Source: Algibacter sp045066735 | GTDB lineage: Bacteria > Bacteroidota > Bacteroidia > Flavobacteriales > Flavobacteriaceae | Assembly: GCF_045066735.1 (NCBI RefSeq) | Contig: NZ_JBISHH010000005.1 | Span: forward strand, 62,001-126,000 | Direction: 5' to 3' | Length of the DNA: 64,000 bases | Shown: in pieces, positions 39,123 to 47,408 of the stretch | Layout: each line of letters opens with the position of its first letter | Numbering within the stretch: the stretch's first letter is position 1 | The notes under the pieces: generated by a model | The model's input: the letters and a program-made list of their open reading frames with translations, nothing else | What the model was told of the DNA's origin: nothing | The model's database searches: none | Program-made: the position numbers and the translations under genes

Positions 39123-40259
39123 TTATTTTACAATAATTACATTTTTTTCTTTTTTGAATGACACAGCATTTGTTTGTTGGACTAAATTAAGAATTTCACT
39201 TATTTTTTGACTTTTATCAAAAACGCCACCAAATAGATCATCTTCTAAATCTTTATTTTCGAATATAATATCAACATCATACCACCTGGATAATGTTGCC
39301 ATAATCTCTTTTAAAGGTTTATTTTTAAAACTAAAAACGCCTTCTTTCCAAGAAATTTCATTATAAACATCAATGTTATAAATAGAAATATCTTCATTTT
39401 TATTAAAAACAACAGCTTGTTGATTTGGTATTAAAAGTTTGTTATTATTAGCTTTATTTACAGATACGCTACCTTCTATTAGCGTTGTATATGTGGCATT
39501 ATCGTTTTTATAGGCTTTAATGTTAAACTCTGTACCTAAAACCTCAACTTCTTGCCCGTTAGTTAGTACTTTAAATTTAGCACCATCGTGGTTAGTGCTT
39601 GGAGATACATCAAAATAAGCTTCTCCATAAACCAATTCTGTATGTCTTGTTTGCCCCTTTATAAAGTGTACTGGGTATTTTAATTGCGATTCAGAATTTA
39701 GCCAAACCTTAGTTCCATCTGCTAGTGTTACATTATATTGTCCGCCTCTAGGAACTGTTAAATAGTTATAAGCTATATCTTTATTAGCGTCTTTTTTTAT
39801 TTTATAGGTTAGCGCCTTTCCATTACTTTCTACATTATTTGAAATATAATTTTGACCCTTTTCTAAAAAAATATTGGTACCGTTTTCTAGAGTTAAAGTA
39901 GCCTTGTCTGTGCCAACTTTAATATTGGTTTCACTTATGGTAATATTACTTTTATTTAAGTTATTCTTATTTACATAAAAATACCCAATAGCCATAAATA
40001 ATACAATGGCAGCAGCATATTTAATAAAGTTGCGTTTGTACAGTGGTATAGGTTTGTTTTGTTGTTCTATAGTTTTAAATACTTTGTTGTAAGCCTCTTC
40101 TTCGTTTATTTTATTATAAAGTAGATTTAAAGTATAAGCATGACGTACTTGTGCATTAAAGACTTTTTTGTTTTTAGGGTTTTTAAGCCAAATGCGCAGT
40201 GTTTTTTTTTCTTCTTCTGTAATAGAATCTGATAAAAGCTTACTAATTAAATTGTTCAC
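39123..40259 (-). CDS. FecR-family anti-sigma/transducer (module B)
   Basis: 378 residues: a cytoplasmic helical part (1-75), a membrane helix (about 77-95: YAAAIVLFMAIGYFYV), then the FecR domain with YLTVPRGGQYNVTLADGTKVWL and EVLGTEFNIKAY. The DUF4974 domain starts near 310 (VFSFKNKPLKEIMATLSRWY). The order, length and motifs match the proteins of modules A and C. It is transcribed away from its sigma gene, with 131 bases between the two starts, so the pair shares a divergent control region. Confidence 0.95.
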   Translation of the reverse strand: MNNLISKLLSDSITEEEKKTLRIWLKNPKNKKVFNAQVRHAYTLNLLYNKINEEEAYNKVFKTIEQQNKPIPLYKRNFIKYAAAIVLFMAIGYFYVNKNNLNKSNITISETNIKVGTDKATLTLENGTNIFLEKGQNYISNNVESNGKALTYKIKKDANKDIAYNYLTVPRGGQYNVTLADGTKVWLNSESQLKYPVHFIKGQTRHTELVYGEAYFDVSPSTNHDGAKFKVLTNGQEVEVLGTEFNIKAYKNDNATYTTLIEGSVSVNKANNNKLLIPNQQAVVFNKNEDISIYNIDVYNEISWKEGVFSFKNKPLKEIMATLSRWYDVDIIFENKDLEDDLFGGVFDKSQKISEILNLVQQTNAVSFKKEKNVIIVK

Positions 40260-40303
40260 GTCTTTTTTTTTAGTGTTGTATGTTAGTGACGCAAACTTTT
40301 AAG

Positions 40304-40322
40304 AAACCCCCTAAAGAAAAAT
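40304..40322. promoter_or_regulatory. conserved C-tract motif between divergent fecR and sigma genes, module B
   Basis: AAACCCCCTAAAG followed by A-rich sequence lies between the divergent starts. Module C has AAACCCCTAAAAAATTTT in the same place (52385-52402). C runs are rare in this AT-rich DNA, so a shared binding or promoter site is possible. The weak TAAGTTTA nearer the sigma gene could be a -7 element. Confidence 0.35.
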
Positions 40323-40390
40323 TAAATAATTGTTAAATATTTTTTTTTATTGATGCGATTTCTGCTAAGTTTACCTCTTAGAAACAGTTA

Positions 40391-40954
40391 ATGAAGGATA
40401 TTTTTTTATTAGAGGCGATTAAGAAGAATGATAAAAAGGCATTCAAAATTTTCTTTGATAAGTATTACACACCTTTAGTTGGCTACATTAATACTTTTAC
40501 CAATGATGTTTATTTGGCTGAAGATATTGCACAACAGTCTTTTATTATTTTTTGGACAAAAAGAAAGGAAATAAAAATTTTAAAATCTCCAAAAAGCTAT
40601 TTGTACTCTGTAGCTTATAACTCTTATATCGATAATTACAGGAAAAAGAAAAAGCAAGATACTTTTTTTGATGATTTAAGAGAAAAGGCATTACGCGATT
40701 TAGTAGAAGAAGATGAAGAATTAATGAAAAAGAGGCTAGAAAAGTTAAAAGCTATTATAAACGATTTACCGCCAAGATGTCAACAAATTTTAAGAATGAA
40801 TAAGTTTGAAGGTTTTAAATATAGCGAGATAGCAGAAAAACTAGATATTTCTATAAAAACAGTAGAGGTGCAAATGGGTATAGCCTTTAAAAAAATAAGA
40901 AAGGGATTTGAAGACACACCATTTTTATTGTTTATAGTGAGGCAGTTTACTTAA
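40391..40954 (+). CDS. ECF RNA polymerase sigma factor (module B)
   Basis: 187 residues with region 2 (YINTFTNDVYLAEDIAQQSF and SYLYSVAYNSYIDNYRKKKK) and region 4 (LPPRCQQILRMNKF, YSEIAEKLDISIKTVEVQMG). It is close to the module C sigma: both have RDLVEEDEE/RDRIEEDKE in the linker and the LPPxCxxIL motif that is typical of this Bacteroidota ECF group. It is divergent from fecR and one of the few plus-strand genes here. Confidence 0.95.
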   Translation: MKDIFLLEAIKKNDKKAFKIFFDKYYTPLVGYINTFTNDVYLAEDIAQQSFIIFWTKRKEIKILKSPKSYLYSVAYNSYIDNYRKKKKQDTFFDDLREKALRDLVEEDEELMKKRLEKLKAIINDLPPRCQQILRMNKFEGFKYSEIAEKLDISIKTVEVQMGIAFKKIRKGFEDTPFLLFIVRQFT

Positions 40955-40979
40955 ATTAAGTAGCATTATTTTGTATAAA

Positions 40980-41011
40980 AAAAGCCAGCTATATTTATAT
41001 AACTGGCTTTT
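40980..41011. terminator. bidirectional terminator between sigma (module B) and M16 peptidase
   Basis: AAAAGCCAG (40980-40988) and CTGGCTTTT (41003-41011) form a perfect 9-bp stem, with A/T tracts on both sides. It serves the converging genes ending at 40954 and 41031. Confidence 0.8.
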
Positions 41012-41030
41012 GCTATTAAAGGAAGAAGTT

Positions 41031-43826
41031 TTATTGTTGAGGTTTAAAAACAACCTCGTAAGATTTCTTGTTTTTTAATAATTTCTTGGCAATTTCCTGA
41101 ATATCTTTTGTGGTTATAGCATTAATAATATCTTCGAAATTTTCAGCTTCAGTTCTATTATAACCTTCTAAAATAAGAGTTTGCATAGCATTCATATCGT
41201 AACGATTAGAGTTTTTACTTTCTTCTCTTTCTTTTAAAAAGTTAGTTAAAACTTTATCTAAGTCGTTTTGTTGTATCGTACCATTTTTAATTAAATCAAT
41301 TTCTTTATAAACTATACTAATTAACTTTTCTGCAAGATCTGGATTACAATCAAAACTAACACCTAAACTAGCTATAGAAACTGGTTTTTTAGATAAAGCC
41401 CCGCTACTTCTAGCGCCATAAGTACCACCTTCTTCCTCTCTTAAAGACTGTGTGTACCTAAGTGTAAGTATATCGCCTAAAATACTCATTAAGTAAGCAT
41501 TTTTTAAATTATAAGGCATCTCGTTTTTTATAGCAATCTTAACCGATGTTTTGGCATCTTGCATAGGCAAGTAAATATCTTTATCTGTATTGTCTCTTAT
41601 CCAACTTACAGAGTTGTCTTTCCAATTTTCTTTTTCTTTAGTTGCAGGTATGCTAGCAATATATTTTTCTAATAAAGGCTCTAAGTGCTCTGCAGTAACA
41701 TCTCCAGAAATAAAGACTTGAAAATCGCCTATGTTAGCAAATCTAGATCTGTAAATGTCTTCAACTTTATCTAAACTAAATTTTTGGATATACGATTTGT
41801 TAAAAAGAGGTTTTCTAGGATTGTTTTCACCGTATAATGTTACAGTTAAACTATCACTCATTTTAGATTTTAAATCTTGACTTTTTCTGACTAAGTAATT
41901 ATCTACATTTTGCATAAATACATTGTATGCAGTTTTATCAAAGCGAGGTTTGGTAAAACGTAAGTTTGCCAATTTTAACATAGTTTCTACATCTTTAGTT
42001 GTAGAGCCACCAGATATGGTTTCAGACAAACCGCTAATTTTAAAGTTAACGTTAGCCTGTTTTCCAGCTAGTACTTTTGGTAATTCTGTGGCAGAAAATT
42101 CGCCTAGTCCAGACATACTAACTACATTACCTAAAATACTTGCAGAAGGCATATCCTCTAAAGGAAGTAAAGATGTGCCACCATAGCTATGCACTAACAT
42201 ACTTACTTTATTTTTGTCTTTGTTAACAAATTGAAAATGTACTTTTACATTGTTGCTAAGTGTATATGTAGTAAAGCCAAGAGTTTTATTAATTTCTTTG
42301 TTAATAATTTTTCCAGGCGTTAAATTTACACCAGCCATTAAAGGTTTTAATGCTTCTTCTTCCTTATAAGGCTTTAATGTTGTACTGTTTTCTACTTCGT
42401 TTAAAATACTTATAGCTTGATTTTTAGTCAAGTTGTTTTTGCCTTTTACCCCTGTAACAATTAAACTCCTGTTCTTTTTGGTGTACAACTTTTGTATTTG
42501 TTTAAGTAAATCTTCTTGGGTAATATGGTTTAATATTTGCTTTGCAATTTCATATTCTTTAGCTAAATCTCCTATTGTATTATTATCTAAATAATTAGAT
42601 TGAATAATCTTAATAATTTGCTTATGACTTCTGTCTTCTAGTTTTGCTATTTGATTTTCGTAACCGCTTTTATAGCTTACTAATACACGATTAATTTCGG
42701 CGTTAGTAAAACCAAATTTTACAGCTCTATTAATTTCTTGCATGGCTAGTTTAAAAGCCTCTTGTTGTTTACCTTCTTTAGGAGTTATTTGAATATTAAA
42801 CGCATTGTGTAAACGAGTAGCGTTACTATAGCCAGCACGTACACCAATAAAAGGTGCGTCTGGATTTTGAGTAATATTACTAAAACGTTCTCTTAATATA
42901 CTTGAAATAATACCATTTAATAAACTTTCTTTTAAATCGGCAACAGTTTCGTTGGCTAAACTATTATTATGGCGAATACCAAATTGAATACTAGCTGTAG
43001 ATACTTCATCGTCCATACCAATGGCATAATCTAGGGCTTGGTTATCATCAATTTTAATATTAAAACGTTTTGGTCCATTTTTTATCGCTGGTATAGCCGA
43101 GAATTTAGATTTAATTTTGGCTTCCATTTCTGCCACGTCAAAATCGCCAACTATAGCAATAGCTTGCAAATCTGTGCGATACCAGTTATGGTAAAAATCG
43201 CGTAAAGCCTTGTATTCAAAGTTTTCTACAATATCCATTAATCCAATTGGAAGTCTTTTTGAGTAAACAGAATGTCCAAACATAGCGCCTATTGTGCTTT
43301 CTAGTATACGCATTTGTCCGTTTTGGCGTGTACGCCATTCTTCTTTAATAACACCACGTTCTGCATCTATTTCTTCTTCGGTTAATAAAAGATAATTAGA
43401 CCAATCGTGAAGAATTTGCAAACCTGTATCTATTAATTTAGGCGTTGTTGGTACATTGTCTACATTATAAACCGTTTCATCAAAAGATGTGTATGCATTT
43501 ATGTCTTTACCAAAAACAATACCTTCTTTTTCTAAAGTATTTAAAATACCTTTTCCTTTAAAGTTTTCTGTACCATTAAATGCCATATGCTCTAAAAAGT
43601 GAGCTAAACCTTGTTGATTGTCTTCTTCTAAAACAGATCCTACATTTTGAATAATATAGTAACTAGCAACATCTTTGGTAACATCTGTACTGTGTAAATA
43701 GTACGTCATACCGTTAGATAAAACGCCTTTTTTAATGCTAGAATCTACAGGTAATGGCGCGCTTAAATTTTGGGCGCTAATGCTTGTAATTAAAAAAAGT
43801 GATAATACTGTTAAGATTTTTTTCAT
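41031..43826 (-). CDS. M16 family zinc metallopeptidase, secreted (module C)
   Basis: 931 residues, the same length as the paralogue at 9633. A signal peptide (1-19, cut after ISAQ) precedes the zinc motif HFLEH at His76, Glu79 and His80, with Glu156 as third ligand (DAERGVIKEEW). The second half begins near 525 and has no zinc motif. Long stretches such as ASYYIIQNVGSVLE and ENFKGKGILNT are common to both enzymes, so they derive from one duplication. It is the last gene of module C, 140 bases behind a TlpA-like gene that ends with a hairpin. It probably cuts the peptides handled by this module. Confidence 0.93.
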   Translation of the reverse strand: MKKILTVLSLFLITSISAQNLSAPLPVDSSIKKGVLSNGMTYYLHSTDVTKDVASYYIIQNVGSVLEEDNQQGLAHFLEHMAFNGTENFKGKGILNTLEKEGIVFGKDINAYTSFDETVYNVDNVPTTPKLIDTGLQILHDWSNYLLLTEEEIDAERGVIKEEWRTRQNGQMRILESTIGAMFGHSVYSKRLPIGLMDIVENFEYKALRDFYHNWYRTDLQAIAIVGDFDVAEMEAKIKSKFSAIPAIKNGPKRFNIKIDDNQALDYAIGMDDEVSTASIQFGIRHNNSLANETVADLKESLLNGIISSILRERFSNITQNPDAPFIGVRAGYSNATRLHNAFNIQITPKEGKQQEAFKLAMQEINRAVKFGFTNAEINRVLVSYKSGYENQIAKLEDRSHKQIIKIIQSNYLDNNTIGDLAKEYEIAKQILNHITQEDLLKQIQKLYTKKNRSLIVTGVKGKNNLTKNQAISILNEVENSTTLKPYKEEEALKPLMAGVNLTPGKIINKEINKTLGFTTYTLSNNVKVHFQFVNKDKNKVSMLVHSYGGTSLLPLEDMPSASILGNVVSMSGLGEFSATELPKVLAGKQANVNFKISGLSETISGGSTTKDVETMLKLANLRFTKPRFDKTAYNVFMQNVDNYLVRKSQDLKSKMSDSLTVTLYGENNPRKPLFNKSYIQKFSLDKVEDIYRSRFANIGDFQVFISGDVTAEHLEPLLEKYIASIPATKEKENWKDNSVSWIRDNTDKDIYLPMQDAKTSVKIAIKNEMPYNLKNAYLMSILGDILTLRYTQSLREEEGGTYGARSSGALSKKPVSIASLGVSFDCNPDLAEKLISIVYKEIDLIKNGTIQQNDLDKVLTNFLKEREESKNSNRYDMNAMQTLILEGYNRTEAENFEDIINAITTKDIQEIAKKLLKNKKSYEVVFKPQQ

Positions 43827-43916
43827 CTTTTTAAGTTTGATTATAAGTTATATAATTATAGAGTAGAAAAAAGTGAAGTGCCCTTATTAAGTAAATGTTA
43901 AAATGTTTATAAATTT

Positions 43917-43945
43917 AAAAAGGTAAGTTATACACTTCCCTTTTT
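43917..43945 (-). terminator. terminator-like hairpin behind the module C TlpA gene
   Basis: AAAAAGG (43917-43923) pairs with CCTTTTT (43939-43945), with an inner AAGT/ACTT stem. It lies 21 bases past the stop at 43967, between the TlpA gene and the M16 gene. Confidence 0.6.
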
Positions 43946-43966
43946 AATAACTATTTTGTTAATTGT

Positions 43967-45190
43967 TTAATATTTATCTCCAAACTTATTACCATACATT
44001 TCAATAAGGCGTTTGTCCATATAAGACCCACGCATATTATTGGTTACAATAATGCCATTTGGGTCTATTAAAAAACATGCAGGTATGCCTTGTATTTTAT
44101 ATTTTCTAGCTAAATCGCCATTAAAATCCTCTCCGTCTGACACTTGAAGCCAAGGCATTTGCTCTTCATTTATAGCTTTTTGCCAATTTTCATGGCTACT
44201 ATCCATAGAAATACTTATAATATCAAAATTTTCACTACTATATAATTTGTAAATATCTTTTAGATGAGGTATATCCATTCTACATGGACCACACCAAGAA
44301 GCCCAAAACTCTAAAAGAATATATTTACCCTTGCCTACATGATTAGATAGTTTTGTATTATTACCGTCTTTATCTTTAAAAGGCAAGTCTATATATTGAG
44401 AACCTGGAGCTATTTTTTCATAAGCAACAATATGGTCTTTCAACACTTTTATTCCAGGAAAACCATTAGCGTTTTCTGGAATAAGTGAATTAATCTCATT
44501 TAATTGTTCTTTAGTGTATTTTGCGGGAGACATAACTGTTGAGAGGTAACCGACAAATTGCCCTAATGTTGAATTGATATTATTTTTAACAAAATTAAAA
44601 GAAAACTCATTTTTTTCTTTCCAAACAACTTCGAATCTATTGGCAAATTCAATACCTTGTGAAACTGAAAGTTTTCTTTTTTCTTTAAAGTTTTTTAAGT
44701 TTTCGTCCCAGAGTTTTCCCTCTTTAAGTTGTACTCTGGACATATCTTTTAAGTAATCTACGTATGTTAAATGTATTTTGGCGCCTTCCAATTTAATAGC
44801 ATCAAAATTATATGTACCATTATATAAATTAGAAAGAGTTGATATAGCTTCTTTTTTAGTAGAAATTTTTATAGTCTCATTTTCAAAAAATACAGGAATC
44901 ACTAAACTTTCAAATCTCTTTTTTTCTGGTTCTACTAAAACAATATGGTATAAAGTTGGATTTTCTAGTTTTCCTGTAAACGTAAATTGTCCGTTTTGTA
45001 TCGTTGTAGTATCTGCTACTTTTTTTCTTAATCCTAAAAAAAATTCGGGATGTTGTAAAGATAACACCACTTTAGTACCGTCTTTAACACCATTTATAGT
45101 ACCGTTAATAGTGTAATGATCTAGCTTTTCTTTTTTACATGCTATTAAGGCTAAGCCTAATACTAATAGCAAATATTTTGATTTTAACAT
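43967..45190 (-). CDS. TlpA-like thioredoxin lipoprotein with DUF4369 domain (module C)
   Basis: The frame extends to 45229, but the ATG at 45190 gives a proper lipoprotein signal (MLKSKYLLLVLGLALIAC, lipid Cys18), so I start there: 407 residues. DUF4369-type domain (YTINGTINGVKDGTKV); thioredoxin motif EFWASWC300GPC303RMDIPHL; cis-Pro in QGIPACFLID. KKEK after the lipid cysteine is basic-acidic. It is the only thioredoxin-fold protein of module C and is followed by an M16 peptidase, the same pairing as in module A. Confidence 0.9.
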   Translation of the reverse strand: MLKSKYLLLVLGLALIACKKEKLDHYTINGTINGVKDGTKVVLSLQHPEFFLGLRKKVADTTTIQNGQFTFTGKLENPTLYHIVLVEPEKKRFESLVIPVFFENETIKISTKKEAISTLSNLYNGTYNFDAIKLEGAKIHLTYVDYLKDMSRVQLKEGKLWDENLKNFKEKRKLSVSQGIEFANRFEVVWKEKNEFSFNFVKNNINSTLGQFVGYLSTVMSPAKYTKEQLNEINSLIPENANGFPGIKVLKDHIVAYEKIAPGSQYIDLPFKDKDGNNTKLSNHVGKGKYILLEFWASWCGPCRMDIPHLKDIYKLYSSENFDIISISMDSSHENWQKAINEEQMPWLQVSDGEDFNGDLARKYKIQGIPACFLIDPNGIIVTNNMRGSYMDKRLIEMYGNKFGDKY

Positions 45191-45306
45191 TTTATAAGTT
45201 TTTGAATTATCAGGAGATTTAAACCACATAAACTAGCGCCTAAGAATAACCTAATATGATGAGGTTTGTTTATTATATTTTACTTCAATAAGCTTTGAAA
45301 AATATA

Positions 45307-45981
45307 TTATACCGAAATTGTAAGATGCCAATTTCCTTTTTGGTAAAGATCAAAAATGAGGTCGTAATTAGCATTATCTATGCTAAAACGTACCTGCACT
45401 CTTTTTAAAGGGAAATTAATATTTGATATGGTTTTAAGATTATTAATAACCTGAACCAATGAGTTATTTAGGTCTGTAATTTCTAGTTTATTAAGAGGAA
45501 CTGCAACACCGTTAGAAAAAACCTCAAAGGTTAATTGATTAAGTTCTCCACTACGTTTTTGAAAAATAGTGTTACGAACACCTCCATCTGAAATTATTTT
45601 ATAAGGGTCTTTATAAAGGCCTATATATTCATTGTCTTTAAAATAGCCTTCCTCTATTTTGTCTATAGATTTATCTGCTTTAAGTACAATTAACTTTCCT
45701 TTTCCATTTAAACTACCTTTTGAGAACTCTCCAACGTAAGTATTCCCATTAGCCCATGTATAGGTTCCTTCTCCATGCGGATAGCCTTTTTTAAAGGCTC
45801 CTTCATAACTGTCTTCTGTTCCAGTAGCTTTCCCTTTCCCATTGGCAAGACCTTTTTTTGTCTCACCTTCGTATTTAGAATTTATAGCGTCTACTTTAAC
45901 TGGATTTTTTTTAGTTTTTTGAGCATTACTAAAGCTAAATACTAGAGTAAGTATGACAATGGATAATTGTTTTAAATTCAT
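45307..45981 (-). CDS. secreted MORN-repeat protein (module C)
   Basis: 224 residues with a signal peptide (1-20, cut after SNAQ). Residues 37-100 contain three MORN-type repeats: YEGETKKGLANGKGKATG, YEGAFKKGYPHGEGTYTW, YVGEFSKGSLNGKGKLIV. The last 110 residues form a beta-rich region that I do not recognise. There is no CxxC pair. MORN repeats in bacteria are usually structural or binding surfaces. It takes the place directly behind susD, where modules A and B have a thioredoxin, and may bind the captured substrate or the membrane. Confidence 0.85.
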   Translation of the reverse strand: MNLKQLSIVILTLVFSFSNAQKTKKNPVKVDAINSKYEGETKKGLANGKGKATGTEDSYEGAFKKGYPHGEGTYTWANGNTYVGEFSKGSLNGKGKLIVLKADKSIDKIEEGYFKDNEYIGLYKDPYKIISDGGVRNTIFQKRSGELNQLTFEVFSNGVAVPLNKLEITDLNNSLVQVINNLKTISNINFPLKRVQVRFSIDNANYDLIFDLYQKGNWHLTISV

Positions 45982-46004
45982 AACATTTTTATTAAGGGGT
46001 TAAA

Positions 46005-46034
46005 ACAGGCACTTCGCCATACGAAGTGCCCTGT
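46005..46034 (-). terminator. hairpin behind susD of module C
   Basis: ACAGGCACTTCG (46005-46016) pairs with CGAAGTGCCCTGT (46022-46034) with one bulged base, followed on the minus strand by TTTTAA. It starts 8 bases past the susD stop. It is the strongest of the three susD-linked hairpins. Confidence 0.8.
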
Positions 46035-46042
46035 AGATTAAT

Positions 46043-47398
46043 TTAATCTCTAATATTTTGTTCCATATTTGGGCTAAAATTAAGAGTCTCTGGAGGTATA
46101 GGGAATACATAACGACTAGAATTAGGTTCTAGTGTATATGTTTCGCCGCCTAAGGTATGCGTTAGTGTTTTTGCAAATGCAGATTCTTTATTTAGTCGTT
46201 TTAAATCAAACCAACGCATTCCTGTTCCAAGAAGTTCAAGGCGTCTTTCGGTTACAGCAAAACTTAAGGCATCTTCTTTTGTTGTAATACTGGTTTCGTC
46301 TGTATAATTTAAAATTCTATTTCTACGTATTAAGTTAACATCGTCTAGTACATCTTGTACAGTGCTATTTGCTAATCGTGCATTACATTCTGCTCTAATA
46401 AGGTACATTTCTGGACTAGAAACACAATGGTTACTTTTTATACGAAAGTTTCTAGTATAACCATTGGCTCGGAAATTGAATTGATAAATACCATTAAGAC
46501 GCATATCATTTACTATATCGTATTGATTTACTAAATCATCAGATAAAGCACCACCAGCAAATCCTGATAGAGCGCCAAAATATCTATCGCAATACTGTTC
46601 AACATTATAAAGACTTACTAAATCAGCACCAGTAACTGTGTAATCACTTATGTTACCATTTTCTGCTAAGGCTAAATCTGCATTAATTTTAGCATTTTGA
46701 TAGTCACCCATTTGCAGATATGTTCTAGCCAATAACCCATAAGCTGTTGCTTTATTGGCTCTGGTTATTCCAAGAGCATTGGTTGGTAAGTCGTTAATAG
46801 ATTCTGCTATGTTTTCAATTATAAAATCGTAGACCTCTTGTACAGAGGATCTTCCTATAGGGTCTCCAACAACATCTGGAGTTGTAACTAGTGGTACTCC
46901 AGGGTCTCCATTTGCTGTAGAAGTATTATATTGTTTAGCAAAGCCATTTACTAATATAAAATATTCATAAGAACGCATGGTTCTGGCTTCTGCCTTAATA
47001 CGTTTTCTAGCTTCTTCATTATCTCCTATAACATTATCTATATTTTCAATAATTACATTGTAAGTGTATATATTTTTATATGGATTATTCCATAGATTAA
47101 CTTCGGCTTCAGCAAAGAATAGTTCTTTATCCCATCTAATAGCTTTTGCTCTCGGGTTTTCAAGATTATCAAGACTTCCTATAAATGGTGCATTTGGTGT
47201 AACATCGTCAGCCGATAAATATAGTAGATTTTCATCAGAAGTGGTGTGTATAGAAAAGTCTCCTCCAACTAATAAAAGGTCGAAATCTTCTATGGTCTCG
47301 GGTATTACTCGACCTACAGGTTCAACATCAAGATAATCGTCACAGCTATAAAGTGCGCATGATAGTAAAACTAAATATATAATTAATTTATTTTTCAT
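46043..47398 (-). CDS. SusD/RagB-family outer-membrane lipoprotein (module C)
   Basis: The frame is open to 47491 and would overlap susC. The start at 47398 gives a clean lipoprotein signal (MKNKLIIYLVLLSCALYSC) and 451 residues; ATG at 47407, three codons earlier and one base past the susC stop, is also possible. The lipid cysteine is followed by DDYLDVEPVG, as in surface SusD proteins. Helical repeat region (ARTMRSYEYFILVNGFAKQY); C-terminal ERRLELLGTGMRWFDLKRL. It captures ligand for the transporter upstream. Confidence 0.93.
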   Translation of the reverse strand: MKNKLIIYLVLLSCALYSCDDYLDVEPVGRVIPETIEDFDLLLVGGDFSIHTTSDENLLYLSADDVTPNAPFIGSLDNLENPRAKAIRWDKELFFAEAEVNLWNNPYKNIYTYNVIIENIDNVIGDNEEARKRIKAEARTMRSYEYFILVNGFAKQYNTSTANGDPGVPLVTTPDVVGDPIGRSSVQEVYDFIIENIAESINDLPTNALGITRANKATAYGLLARTYLQMGDYQNAKINADLALAENGNISDYTVTGADLVSLYNVEQYCDRYFGALSGFAGGALSDDLVNQYDIVNDMRLNGIYQFNFRANGYTRNFRIKSNHCVSSPEMYLIRAECNARLANSTVQDVLDDVNLIRRNRILNYTDETSITTKEDALSFAVTERRLELLGTGMRWFDLKRLNKESAFAKTLTHTLGGETYTLEPNSSRYVFPIPPETLNFSPNMEQNIRD

Positions 47399-47408
47399 TT
47401 TTTTCATT

